NCBI GenBank assembly: GCA_022315425.1
Contig: JAIUPT010000034.1
Location: 806,001 to 870,000, forward strand
DNA length: 64,000 bases
Direction: 5' to 3'
DNA from: Pseudevernia furfuracea
Taxonomy: Eukaryota > Ascomycota > Lecanoromycetes > Lecanorales > Parmeliaceae
Part shown: piece after piece, positions 1-11,310 of the stretch
How the letters are laid out: each line of letters begins with the position of its first letter
How positions within the stretch are numbered: the first letter of the stretch is position 1
Program-made: the position numbers and the translations under genes
The notes under the pieces: model-generated
The model's database searches: none
What the model was told of the DNA's origin: nothing
The model's input: only the letters and a program-made list of their open reading frames with translations

Positions 1-775
1 GCGCGAAGTATATCTATTATATCTAACTCGAAGATTAGACGCATCAAAGATATCGACGCAAGATTAGATTACTTCGCCTCTTACATCATCGCGTCTTCGT
101 TCACTCAATTTCTCTCGTTATTATTCTTATTCTCGTTCTTTTTCTTCTCCTCGTCTTCATCGTTATCATCGTTATCAACTTCGCGACTGCGATTGCTGCG
201 ATTACTGCTACTGCTGCTATTAATGTCGTCGTTGATGTCGTTCTTCGTCGACGGGGGAGAATCGTCAGGTCTCTAAGACGCCTTTGAGTTCATGAAAAGC
301 AGATCTACCTAGCGAATCGTTAGCGCAGCTGTCACGTGCTTGAAACGGCTGTTAGACGTGAGAAAAATATATTCTCAATCGAAGAACATCGTAGATGCCC
401 TTCAGAGTCGTATTAATTCGTCGAAGCGACTTGACTTGATTCAGCTGAATCGTTAATGCGTTCGGCTTTTTTCTTTCTCTTAAGACGATCTTGAACTCGC
501 TTATTGCGAGACAACTCGATGTCAAATACCTTCACATAGACAGTCAAAAACGACTCGCTGACATATTATAAATGCTTATACACTCACTCGCGGCGGATGA
601 TACGCTCGCGATAAACGCGGCGCCGTAATAGATTGTTTGTTAGATATCTAATCTCTCACGCAGAGAGAATCTTGAATTGAGATCAGCAGACGCTTTAGCT
701 ATGTTTAAATTATAAACTATATATATTTACGTACGAATTCACAATCGGCTCGCAGGTCGACGCAATGAGCGTACT
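1..775. other. AT-rich, gene-free flank
   Basis: This stretch is rich in TA steps and has no credible coding region. It runs up to the left target duplication of the small LTR element that starts at 776. No recognisable transposon protein was found in it. It is probably old repeat DNA altered by RIP, which is inference from composition only. Confidence 0.5.
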
Positions 776-861
776 TGTTAGCAACTTAGCTAAAAAAGCT
801 GGCCTCGAGGGTGTCTGCGCTTGATAGTCTCAGACACCCTATTTAGATACTAATTCTAACA
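776..861. repeat. Left 86-bp terminal repeat
   Basis: It begins TGTTAG and ends CTAACA. It contains an inverted repeat, GGGTGTCTG against CAGACACCC, able to form a 9-bp stem. It differs from the right copy at five positions, and in every case this copy has T where the right copy has C. Confidence 0.85.
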
Positions 862-1612
862 ATTATCTCCTCCTTTATAAGACTCGTCCTCGAGTCTCAA
901 AGATAAAAATCGCGATGCGTCGAGGAATCTTTATCTCGATATCGTCGATTTCTAAGAACTTCTCGCCCGAAGTTTCAAGGTTCACTTTCTTAAAACTCTC
1001 ACTTGCTTAGATTCTTTAGAGGCTTCGTGCTCGATACTTTCGGATCTTTTTGAGACGTCTCGTTCGAATTCTTGCTCAGATTCTTTAGGGACTTCTCGCG
1101 GGAATGAGATTTCTTCACTTATTTCAGATCTGTGACCCCGTCATAGCGCATTATCGCTTACCCCATTTTTGAGGACTTCTGTCCGAATTCTTCGAGACTT
1201 TTAGAGCTTCTTGCCCGACCTGAATGCTTTAGATTCATGTCATTTCGACATTTCAAGAGGATCACTCAGGGTCTCGTGTTCGTGCTCGATGCTTTCGAAG
1301 CTTCTTGCTCGTGACGGATCTTTGATACAGAGCATTTTGCCCGAAAGATTTATTTGAATAGGGCGTCCTGCTCGAAATTATTCATTTTTGTCTCGATAAT
1401 AAAATTCTTCGAACCGTTTTTGACTTCGAAGCTCTCTAAAATTTTTCAATTTTTCCCTCTGAAAAAGTTCATTTCTGACCTTCTAGGGTTTCGAATCTCG
1501 GCCCTTATAGACTAAGCGTTTCACCCTCGGCTAGCCATTTAGACTAAACTCTCTCAATTGCGTCTCGGGGTGATCGACTAGATCGATCCGAAAATCAAAG
1601 CGCAGACACTAT

Positions 1613-1698
1613 TGTTAGCAACTCAGCTAAAAAAGCTGGCCCCGAGGGTGTCTGCGCTTGACAGCCTCAGACACCCTATTTAGATACTAATCCTAACA
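1613..1698. repeat. Right 86-bp terminal repeat
   Basis: It is a same-orientation copy of 776-861, of identical length and with the same 9-bp stem. It keeps C at all five positions where the left copy has T, so it is probably closer to the unmutated sequence. Confidence 0.85.
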
Positions 1699-1703
1699 GT
1701 ACT

Positions 1704-4700
1704 TTCGTAACATCTCTTCTGTCTTCGCGAAGATAACATCATAGCTATTCAAGATATACTAATTCGCTGTTCGAAGACAACGACAATAGAAGTTCTTAAT
1801 TAACGTCTTCACTCGCACGAAGAATTGATTAGTAATGCTATAAGAATAAGACTACAAACGTGTCAGAAACGCACGCGAAATTACGATTAATTTAACTTAT
1901 CGTAGAACGAAAGAGAACGTAGATCGAGAGATCAATCGTCGAAAAGATCTAAGCAGTCATAATCAAACAGATAACACGACAATGTTTAGTGAAAAAGAGG
2001 AATGTGTTCTGCTGAAAGCAAAAGTTTGAAAAAACAAACTTATACACAACTCACGACTAGCGCATAGCAATTATTCACGTCGCGTATTCATAACGACGAC
2101 GACGCGACAGCGCAATTCACGACTTAAATAATAAGAAATATTAACAACGTTAACAAACTTCACGTCGTCTATGACTCTACGAACATTTTTATTTTCATAC
2201 GCAAGGCGTAGAGATATCATAGTCTACGTATTTCAAATTGAGATTTACAATGTCAACGCGAAGCTGATCTAGAAGAACTCTTTTTCTTATATTCTCTCTG
2301 AGATTTGAAGAATTTTAATGAGTCTATTTAAAGCAATGAATTCGAGAACGAATTCTTAAAGAGAGAAAATCATGTTAGTAGCGAGCTTAAGAGAATAGCT
2401 ATCGTATAAGCTCGAGAATTATCGAGCGTAATCGAATCGCTTAACATACGCATATTAAGCGAATTCTTGACGTGAAAAGCTTAAGAGAATCATGTCTCGA
2501 AGTTTCTTATTTTTCTTTCTTAAGAATTAGTCTTATTATTAGATATATTATACGCAATATATATATCTTCGCTAAGTTCACATTGCTACACAATTCTAGT
2601 CTGTCTTATATATATCTATATTATATAAGCTAGTCTAATAGAGTTATTGAACTAAGCACTTTGAAGCAGAGGGAGTCATCGTGTAGAATACTCGTCTGAT
2701 ATCTTCGAAATCGCTCAAATCCTTCAGAAATAACATCAGGCTTATCGATAAGCTCTCTATCTTACTATTCTACATACTCGGTTTTATTAGAAAGTGTATT
2801 ATTTCGAAAAGTGCATCACTTTAAAATTCGATAAATTCGAGGAATATCAAAATATTAATATTCTATTAAAATTATATGATAACTCAGCACAGTCATGTTG
2901 AAAGAGACTAGATTTTACAAATAGATTAAATAAATATCTTCAACAGCTACTTCATCGTTTTTTGACTATTATGAATCTTTTACGAGTTGATATTCGAGTC
3001 TCTTCTTTTACTTCTTCTATCACTGTAATAACTCTATTATCTCTTCTATCATCTCTCTCAGCTCTTTTAGCCCTTTTATCTCTCCTCTTTCGCTGTGATT
3101 GTTGTTATCTTAAGAGCGTCGAGGGTCTCGAAGAATCAAGCATTAAAGATGTTAATGGGCCCGAGACAGAGCGTGATGCAGTGACCTTCTTTTTGATTGA
3201 ACTTCTAACTCTTCTTTTCTCAAAAATCTCAGACTCTAGACGACATATAATTCTAAATTGCTGCTCGAATTACTTATCTTCTTTTATCTGTTGCTTTGTA
3301 ATTAGATTATTCTTTCGTTGCTATATAACGTCGAGATTCATAATCATTGCTTTCTTATAATGTTACTATTCACGCTTAATCTTATCTTCTTTTCTTTGCT
3401 TCGTCTTAAGAAGCTAATTATTCGTTTTTTAAAATAAGATGCTGAAGGCCAGAGCAGAGCTGCATGTCTTATCAAGTTTTTCTGAGAGTTCGAGATCATG
3501 ATCTTCAGCCTTGATTCATTGAACTAGCTGATTCACTTGCTTCACATTTCTTGATATAAAGATCACAGAAATCGAATCGCCATTGAAAGCTGTGACTGTC
3601 ATATCTGAGGGTGACGATTTCGAAGATTCTGATATCTTTAGTTTTACTCTGTCAAGCACAATTTGTGACTTAATTAAAAATAAGTCACTCTTTTCTCAAG
3701 AATACTTGATGTTCTTTTTCGTTACAATATTCTTTCTCGTTATTTGAATCAAGACAATAAATCTGATTTGTTTATTGAGTAACCCTTTTCCCTGACAAGG
3801 TTAATGTGCTTCTTTAAATACTTGCGATACGCTATTGCTAAGAACTAAAAAAAGTCAACATCTAATAATTGAAGAATATAAGTGAAATAAGAAGAGAGAC
3901 ACAAAAGAATAATGTTATTGTCGATATAGAAGATAATGACTTTGTTACTAATATAAGATACATACTTATCAAATATCAGAAGTCGATATTTACCCTTGAG
4001 AGTTCTTTGAGTTTGTGATTCAAAGCATCTGGAGAAATCAGTCAAAATTAGTCAAAATCATATATAAAAGAATAGTACCTGAGCATACTTCTCGAACCAC
4101 TTCAAGTCTAAAATATTGTTTGTTCAGCCATTCTCGCTCAAAGCAATATAAGAATTCTCGTTCTTTAAGACATCATATCACGTCTTTATTTGACGCTTCT
4201 CTTTGAAGATAATAAACAGTCTCAAAAGTCTTTCATTTGCTGAAATACACTTAATCAAGAACACTCACTCTCGATTTTTATTCTAAGTTTTGTATATCTG
4301 CAAGTTAGATTTGTGACAAACAACTCTGAACCTTTCAGCAGCCCCAATTGCGAATCCTTTCTCGTTCATATTGTACATATCTTTCTGCTGAATACTGTAC
4401 TTCTAAATAGTCGATTTTACAAGCTGAAACCATCGCATCAGCTTTTCTGAATCATAAGTCTTAGCACGATCTCTATCTAATGACTAAGAAAAGCGACTTC
4501 GCAGCTTCGAATAACGACTCAAAAAGCGTGAAACCCAGTTAGAACCTAGCTCACGATAGTCTCCCTTGTTCATAAGAAGCTCAGAAGTCATAAACTTGAT
4601 CTAAGAGATTCTTGATGATCAGCCCCACTTCGCTATCTGTAAGATTTATGTTTTCAGAGTATTCTTCTTCAAGTCACTCAGTCGTTGCTCGCTTTTATGA

Positions 4701-5133
4701 GCCTCTTGACGAGACTAAGTCTTATTAATGATACGTCGTTTGAGAATAGTATAAATGAAATCATACTGTTTTGCAATTGATCTAGCAGAAGACTTGCGCT
4801 TTTTCTTCATGAACTCGAAGCTCATATAATAGACTAAGAAGACTTGTTTATACTCGTCAATTGCGAGATCTAGACGCATCTCTTTAAATAGTTCTTCTGA
4901 ATTCTTTGATTTTGCTGAAGACATGCTTAAAGAATAATTCTAACTACATGAAATCCTCGTTTTTAATTTCATTCTCTTCGGGCCCTCGGTCATCAAATAG
5001 TGATCGAATAGTCTCATCAAGTAGTCATCGAATAGCCGCAAAAGAGTGATCGAATGATATATATGAAGTTGTGAGGTGGTTTGTGAGATAGAGCTCTAAT
5101 CCTAAGTGGTGCACTTTTCGGAATGGTGCACTT
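1704..5133. other. AT-rich RIP-like DNA with decayed repeat fragments
   Basis: No gene is supported here. The segment 2646-2785 is a diverged copy of 6000-6135, the 3' internal part of the Copia-type element described below, so remnants of the same family extend to the left. A 132-codon open frame at 2962-3360 is low-complexity Ser/Leu sequence and is not credible as a gene. Just before the 5134 element lie two GTGCACTT-like words (about 5109-5133); the second supplies its target site. Confidence 0.5.
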
Positions 5134-5267
5134 TGTTAGAAATAGTGGCAAACAGCCCTACGATACTAGTGGCTTGGCACTTCGCACACATACATGTATT
5201 CTATCTTCCTACATAGACACTCCTTAGTTCACTCAATATTAGTCGTCTAGACCCTCTTTATTCAACA
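5134..5267 (+). repeat. Left LTR, 134 bp
   Basis: It runs from TGTTAG to CAACA and aligns with 6320-6453 at equal length. By eye I count seven differences, six of them transitions in both directions, so both strands appear to have been mutated. Confidence 0.85.
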
Positions 5268-5281
5268 GGTTATGAGACCCG
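5268..5281 (+). promoter_or_regulatory. Primer binding site (half-tRNA-iMet type)
   Basis: GGTTATGAGACCCG directly abuts the left LTR. It matches the complement of the anticodon stem-loop of fungal initiator tRNA-Met (loop CUCAUAACC) apart from one substitution. This priming mode is known from Drosophila copia; its use here is inference. Confidence 0.6.
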
Positions 5282-6310
5282 ATTACCTTATTAGCTTTCA
5301 GGGAGTGACTCCGTGTCGTACAGATCGAACACGTTATCCGTCAGCCGAGGGAGGAGTGCTACTAACTGACACATATCTGATCTACTAGACATTATCGATT
5401 ATTCGATCGTCGACCGAAGAAGAAGTGCTACTAATCGACGCGAGTTGAGAAGGTCAAAAGAAAGTAAATTAGATTCTTTCTTATTAACTAAGGTTGACGA
5501 AGTCTGCATATGATAATGATATCTTTAAGAGCAAACATTAGACACAGATACTTTCTCGCTCATCACGAAAGCTCGCTGTTAGATAGGGGATAACACGAAT
5601 CATTATTATTATCTTCAAATAGTGAGTCTGCTATAATGACAATCTAAATATCGAATAGTGAGTCTGTTACAAAGGCAGTCAATGTACGATCTCTTCACTG
5701 AGTATTTCGATAACACACATAGTGAGTCTGCTATCAAATGACATATTCGATTTATACATTACTCTCTACGGGAATAACAAGAGCTTGGGATGCACAGGGC
5801 AATTCTATAGTGCATAACTTCAAGTTAGGCTGTCATGGTGTTGAGGAGGATAACACACATGTATGCGATTTGGATTTCTTCGATTCTTTCCTCGGTGGTG
5901 TACGACTCTGGAATACCCTGGGTACTCAGTCAGGGGGAGTGATATCTGAGCAGGGGGAGTTATGAACTGAGCACTCTGAAGTAGAGAAAGCAGGGGGAGT
6001 CATTGAACTAAGCATTCTAAAGCAGAGAGAGTCATCGTGTAAAATACTCGTCTGATATCTTCGAAATCGCTCAAATCCTTCAGAAATGACATCAGGCTTA
6101 TCGATAAGCCCTCTATCTCACTATTCTGCATACGCTCTGATATCAAATTCTTCAGCTCAGAACTCAGAAGTCTCTGTCTCGACAATCACTTCATCAATTC
6201 TCATCATTAACGACTTCGAAAGATCGTCTACACAGTCACTATCTTCGAGTCATATTCTTATGCGATTTTGATGTTGTTGTCGTTACTGATGATGTGACTA
6301 GGTGCTGTTT

Positions 6311-6319
6311 GAGAGGGAG
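6311..6319 (+). promoter_or_regulatory. Polypurine tract
   Basis: GAGAGGGAG lies directly before the right LTR, the expected position of the plus-strand primer. The same tract precedes the related LTR at 6851. Confidence 0.6.
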
Positions 6320-6453
6320 TGTTAGAAATAGTGACAAACAGCCCTACGATACTAGTGGCTTGACACTTCGCACATATACATGTATTCTACCTTCCTACAT
6401 AGACACTTCTTAGTTCACTCAATATTAGTCGTCTAGACTCTCTGTATTCAACA
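6320..6453 (+). repeat. Right LTR, 134 bp
   Basis: It is a same-length copy of 5134-5267, preceded by a purine tract and followed by the target duplication CACTT. Confidence 0.85.
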
Positions 6454-6983
6454 CACTTCCTGGCGAAATCGAGTACGCCCTGATATCAAATTCTTTAGCT
6501 CAGAACTCAGAAGTCTCTGTCTCGACAACCACTTCATCAATTCTCATCATTGACGGCTTCGAAAGATCGTCTACGCTGTTACTACCTGTCAGGACCAGTA
6601 CAGAGTCAAGTCATGTAGGTGTATTGAATAAGACAACTAGATGAGGAGCAACTATGGACTGGGAGGGAGGGCCATATATGTATGGCGGAGTGAACCTGCC
6701 AAGACACGCTAAGCCTAAAAGGGAAGTGTCAAAGGAAGGCATGTGTCAAAGGGATGCGGGGTACGCTCGTAACACTACCTTCGATACATGTCTGCTTGCG
6801 ATTCGAGTATCACTGTCGTTTTCGATGGCTAGGTGCTGTTCGAGAGGGAGTGTTAGAAAATGTAACAAACAGCCCTACTAGCTCGTGACTTGACACGGCA
6901 CTTATATACATGTATTCTATCTTCCTACATAGACACTCCTTAGTTCACTTAATATCAGTCGTCTAGATCTACATTATTCAACA
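6454..6983 (+). mobile_element. 3' remnant of an older copy of the same Copia-type family
   Basis: After the CACTT duplication the sequence resumes inside another copy of the same element: 6476-6590 matches 6130-6245. It ends in a purine tract and a third LTR at 6851-6983 (TGTTAGAAAATG to CAACA). The complete element therefore inserted into an older relative. The older LTR is clearly more diverged and has no matching partner on its left. Confidence 0.7.
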
Positions 6984-9640
6984 TAACTATCATATAAGAT
7001 ACTTTCTTCTAGTCAAAACGTTTATCTGACCCTCGTTTAAAATCATATCTTATATACAATATAGTCTTATAACACTGTAATATCGTATTGCTTAAGACGC
7101 TAATCGTCAGTCTTAATAAGCTTACTATCATCAATTAGAGAGCTTAAAGAGTCACACATTCAAAATAGATATTACATAGACATATAAGACATGTTTCTTT
7201 TAATCTATTTCTAAAATCAATTAATTATGTCAATTATTTATAGAAGCGAAGACATTATATAACAGAAGAATATCTTCTAAACGAAGATACGCGTCTAAAA
7301 TAACTACAAATATGATTTTATTATTAATCAAACGATTATTATTCTTTAATCTCTTCTTTATACAAACTTCATAACTTCTTTTCACGTATCGATATCTCAA
7401 GAATCGTTCGCTCAGCAGTCTTTTAAGTCAAATATATTCGATACTCTTATGAAGAGATCTAATTAGATCACTCAATTAAGACTCGATTCTATTTTAAAGC
7501 TTATTAAGCTTCGCAGTATTCGTAAAGCATATATATTCAAATTCACTCGATCTCTTAAACGTTAGCTTATTTTAACTCTCTCTTCTTTCGTTTACAAAGA
7601 TACTCTTTTCGAGAAATTCGAAGCTCAGCGTGTCGCTTACGTCACTATCAACGAGTTCTCTTAGAGTTAATAAAAGCTTAATAACTGTTAAGAGAAGAAG
7701 AGACGACGTGTCTTATATATCAGAGAGCAAAAGCTGTCAATTATTAATTATATTACGACGACGAAGATTCGAAATATACGTATCAATAAATTAAAGTCTA
7801 TTATCAAGTATCTTGTGATTAGAAATCTTAAGATTATTATACTTATACTCAAGAATTGAATTGTTAATCAAGCGAATATCGAGAGTATAAAGTATAATAT
7901 TCGTAAGAATCGTATATTTGAAGTCAAATTCTCTGAGCTTAAGATTCGTCTTATTAAGTGCTTTCGAATCGCTAAAAGTCATAAAAGTAGCATTAACAAA
8001 CGCTGATTTATATAACAAGCAAAGAAGATTTTTGAGAATATCTATCTCATTTAGATATATAAGACGATCGATTAATTGACTTAATATGTTGAGTTTGAGT
8101 TCTTAAATAATTAATTTAATGCATTTCGAAGAAAGATCGAAGTCTCACTTAAACGTTCTATAAAGAGATCTCAAAAAGTTCGTATCTTCTCTTAAGAGTC
8201 TTTATAGATTTATATAACATTAATTAACAACTTTATCTAGATTTTCGAAGACTATCGCGCATTAATCGTTCTTTAATTATAATTTAATAAACGTAATTCT
8301 TAGTCTTTGCTCGATTATATTTTTTTACATAAAGAGAGTCGCTATTAATTAAGCGATATTAATAATATAAATCAGACTCTTATACTTTATAAATTTCTTA
8401 ATAAAATCATTTACGACTTTAAAAATAACGAGATTATATAAGTCAAAGAAATTAGATTCGAGTAAGATAAGAGATATGTTATTCTCATAATATACGTATC
8501 GATCGATGAATTGTCTTATTATCGACCTCTTTTGATCTTCAAAGAAACGAGTGATTCGAAGAACACTACGATTAGATTCGAAATGAGACGATATAACAAG
8601 AGAATTCGAGTGCAGTGAAATTCAAAGACGTATTATAATATCGAGATTATGCTTAAATAATTAAGTATACTTTTGTTATATTTAAATTTTTTAATCAAAA
8701 GAAGTCTTATTCTCGTCTTTTAAGTCTCAACGTCTTTAAGAATCAAAAGACTACGAAGATTAAATAAGCATTTAAGAATCTTAATATTATATTCTTCTTT
8801 ATCTCATTAGACTATATCGACTACGTTCAAATACTCGATATAACTATCAATAAGTCTTTAAAAGTTCGTATTCAAAAACAACAGAAACTTCACTATCAAA
8901 ACAATTTCGCTCAATAAAAGACTAACAAGTACACTATCGATGATCGTCGAATTTTATTTATAAAATAAATTAATTAGACTTGAGACGAGCTACATAACGA
9001 GCTTGATAAAATTATTCGTAACACTTTTAAAAAGCTAGAGCTATCTCTTGTTGTTAATAACTTCAAGAATTACGAGTTTAACATCAAAGACGTATCTAAA
9101 ATAGTGATAAAGAATTAATATTTAAATCTTTCTATCGATTAGAAGAAGAACGTTTTTAATATTTTAAATGTGAATGCTCAAAGAAAGCGAAAGAAGAATT
9201 CTAACGTGAATATGAAAATTATATTTATAATAAACGATAAGAAGAATATTAACAGTGGTGATAATAATAACAGCGAGAAATATAATAAGAAGTAAAACGA
9301 CGAGACTGAGAACGATAAACTAAACGTTGAAAGAGAATTAATATCTGATTCAGACTATGAAATAGGGCAATGAGCATATATCTACTTCAGCTGATTCTTA
9401 TTTTACTTGATTAACTTTTTGAGAATCTGCTTAAGTAGTTGTTGAAGAATAAATAGTGCTGATACGGAGGGGGTACTTCTGATTTTGCCCTGAAGGCCTA
9501 TTAGAATTAAGTATCATTACTCAGCAGGTCACTAAGACTGGTATCTTACAGTCAATTGTAGCCTACGTCTCAAAATCGTCAAATTGAACGGTATTTTACA
9601 TGCAAAGGGGTCTTATAATGATGTGGTTTTTTATATGGTA
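6984..9640. other. AT-rich relic DNA up to the compartment edge
   Basis: No intact gene is present. Composition is strongly AT-rich with many TA steps. The stretch 9150-9370 has a coding-like flavour with Asn/Lys-rich runs and a Ser-Asp-Ser-Asp-Tyr-type word, but it is broken by stops and may be a mutated retrotransposon gag. A purine tract GGAGGGGG near 9466 may mark the 3' end of an element. Around 9640-9700 composition shifts to that of ordinary gene-bearing DNA. Confidence 0.5.
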
Positions 9641-11310
9641 GTTAATTCGGTAGAAGGATCGAATTACCGCTGTCTAATGTCCAGATGCAACCCCATCTGA
9701 TAGCGGACCAAGAGTGGTCAGGGTCAGTCTTGGGAAAAGGAACCAGGCAGGCGCGCGCGCTGCGCCGGTGGACTTCCGCACCTGTGATGGCTCTGTTTCA
9801 ACATAGACTGCAAGTTGCAAACGCTGAAGAGGAGGATCCCCATTGTCAAAGGTTCCGCTTGGGCTAGTTCTACGATTCGTCCTAGTCCGGTGCCCCAAAA
9901 ATGGGAAAACAATGCTTACGGCAGCCCCCCTTCTGACAGTATTCAGGTCTTTACATCGTTACATACGTCATTGGCCGTACCAAGTTGGAAGTAGAGAAAT
10001 CCGCGCCTCCACCACCGTAGCTATCTGACACCTCATAGCCGTTGGAGAAGGGTTCTGGTTCTGCGGCAGAAGTGCGACGAGGTGTGCGTTGTGATCGACA
10101 TGAGTATCATCATCGAAGGGTGGCATCGCCGGCTCTACCGTGTTGCCGAAGGCCGAAGCGCTCGTCGAACCTTCAACAAGAGAAGCATTACCGGAGACGA
10201 GGTGGTCGGTAGGATCTGTCACCGCTGGAGTCGGCTGATGGTACGATCCAGAAACCGGACGTTAGAGCTGATGTGACCTGGTAGGCATTTGGTGATGAGA
10301 AAAAGCTCGCCCGTGTTGTCACATCCGAATGGCGGTTGGCGTGCGTCGTGCCACTCCGAGGCCGAGATGCTGGAATCAGTACGCCTGCGGAACAGGCTGC
10401 GTCGGCAAGGGTATTTGCATCATGTCCATCCGAGGGGCCTAATCTCCAGCGCTGTTCGCAGATCTTTTGCAACCGTCTTATCCCAAGCGAGGTTTTCAGG
10501 ATGCATCCAAGGAGTTCAGCAACACTAAGTCCTTTCTTTTGCAGGTGAACTGTTTCGACCCCTGACAGCCCTCTCCTAGGACATACTCGGCGGAATCTTC
10601 ATGAGCACGTGCACAGCGTGGGAATCCCGCTTCGAAGCGGCCTGAGCTGAAGCAAAACTCTACCATCATAGTACTAGTACATAGCGGTACCAGCAGTGTG
10701 GGTCGCGGGGCGAAACCCCTCGCTAAAGACCACTGATGCACCGTCATCGCCCACGACGCGGAAGCGCGAGATGAAAGAAATAAAAAGTCGACAAGTCAAG
10801 TTGAAAGAAAAAAAAGGAAGCAGGCGCCGATCCTATCCTCCTCGGATCGGATCGGATCGGATCTCGACGCCGGCATCCCAACTCCACCATCTCTTTCCCC
10901 AACGGTGTCGACCGCCTTCTGAACGGCCTGCGATCGGAACGTTCGAAGGATTGAATTGTGTTTCGATGATGGACCCTTTGCGGCTCCGATGGCTCCAGGT
11001 ACATACAGGACGAAACGACCTACTGTTCAGGAATATATAGCCCAGAGAACCGGACACAAGTAACGGAACCTTAAGACGTCAACTGAAGAAACTGTGATAT
11101 TGGACGATTCGTATTTCAAACGTCCCAAAAAAAGGGCTTGAGTAGATAGATAATATTCGCTCATAGTAGATTGTAATCTCATATAAACCATCCAGACAGA
11201 TTGGTGGACAAGAAGCTCCGCTTAAATAGCAACAAAAAGATCCGCTCAGATCGCACTGGTATATAACAGTAAGAAACACATAAAATGACTTCAATCCACA
11301 CATTATAGTC
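9641..11310. other. Intergenic region, no supported gene
   Basis: Several overlapping open frames of 60-114 codons exist on both strands, but none shows a recognisable domain or clean exon structure. Two minus-strand frames (10472-10188 and 10222-9968) might be remnants of one low-complexity protein; this is weak. The 3' flank of the UBA gene occupies the right end. Confidence 0.4.
10843..10863. repeat. GGATC microsatellite
   Basis: Four tandem CGGAT/GGATC units lie in the intergenic DNA downstream of the UBA gene. I see no associated function. Confidence 0.7.

Larger units (their letters stand above)
776..1698. mobile_element. Small LTR-type (TRIM-like) element with target duplication
   Basis: Two 86-bp direct repeats (776-861 and 1613-1698) bound 751 bp with no coding capacity. 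Each repeat starts TGTTAG and ends CTAACA, the TG...CA form of LTRs. The 5-bp sequence GTACT lies immediately outside both ends (771-775 and 1699-1703), which shows the unit inserted as a whole. The interior consists largely of loose repetitions of a motif like TTCTtGCTCGAattCTTtcgag. No clear primer binding site or polypurine tract is visible, so assignment to LTR retrotransposons rests on the termini and target duplication. It could instead be another class of terminal-direct-repeat element. Confidence 0.8.
5134..6453 (+). mobile_element. Non-autonomous Copia-type LTR element, complete, with target duplication
   Basis: Two 134-bp LTRs (5134-5267 and 6320-6453), starting TGTTAGAAATAG and ending TTCAACA, flank about 1.05 kb. 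The 5-bp duplication CACTT precedes the left LTR (5129-5133) and follows the right one (6454-6458). Directly after the left LTR is a primer-binding-like GGTTATGAGACCCG, complementary to the anticodon region of initiator tRNA-Met, as in Copia elements that use a half-tRNA primer. A purine run GAGAGGGAG abuts the right LTR. The interior has no protease, integrase or reverse transcriptase. It holds short repeats instead: three ATAGTGAGTCTG words near 5618-5730 and three CAGGGGGAGT words near 5932-6000. It must have been moved by proteins from another element. Confidence 0.85.

Noticed and set aside
1480..1505. B-box-like GGTTTCGAATCTC
   Set aside because: It has an extra base relative to the tRNA B box, and no cloverleaf can be drawn around it.
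2962..3360. 132-codon open frame in the AT-rich block
   Set aside because: Low-complexity Ser/Leu/Phe sequence in RIP-like DNA, with no domain and no exon signals.
5618..5735. Spaced repeats suggesting a CRISPR-like array
   Set aside because: Only three short, uneven copies in a eukaryotic transposon; spacing and context do not fit CRISPR.
5738..5965. 75-codon frame inside the Copia-type element
   Set aside because: No similarity to gag or pol. It ends in the purine repeats and is likely chance in a non-coding interior.
10188..10472. Minus-strand frame in the intergenic region left of the UBA gene, overlapping another at 9968-10222
   Set aside because: They could be pieces of one decayed gene, but I found no intron signal that joins them and no known motif.
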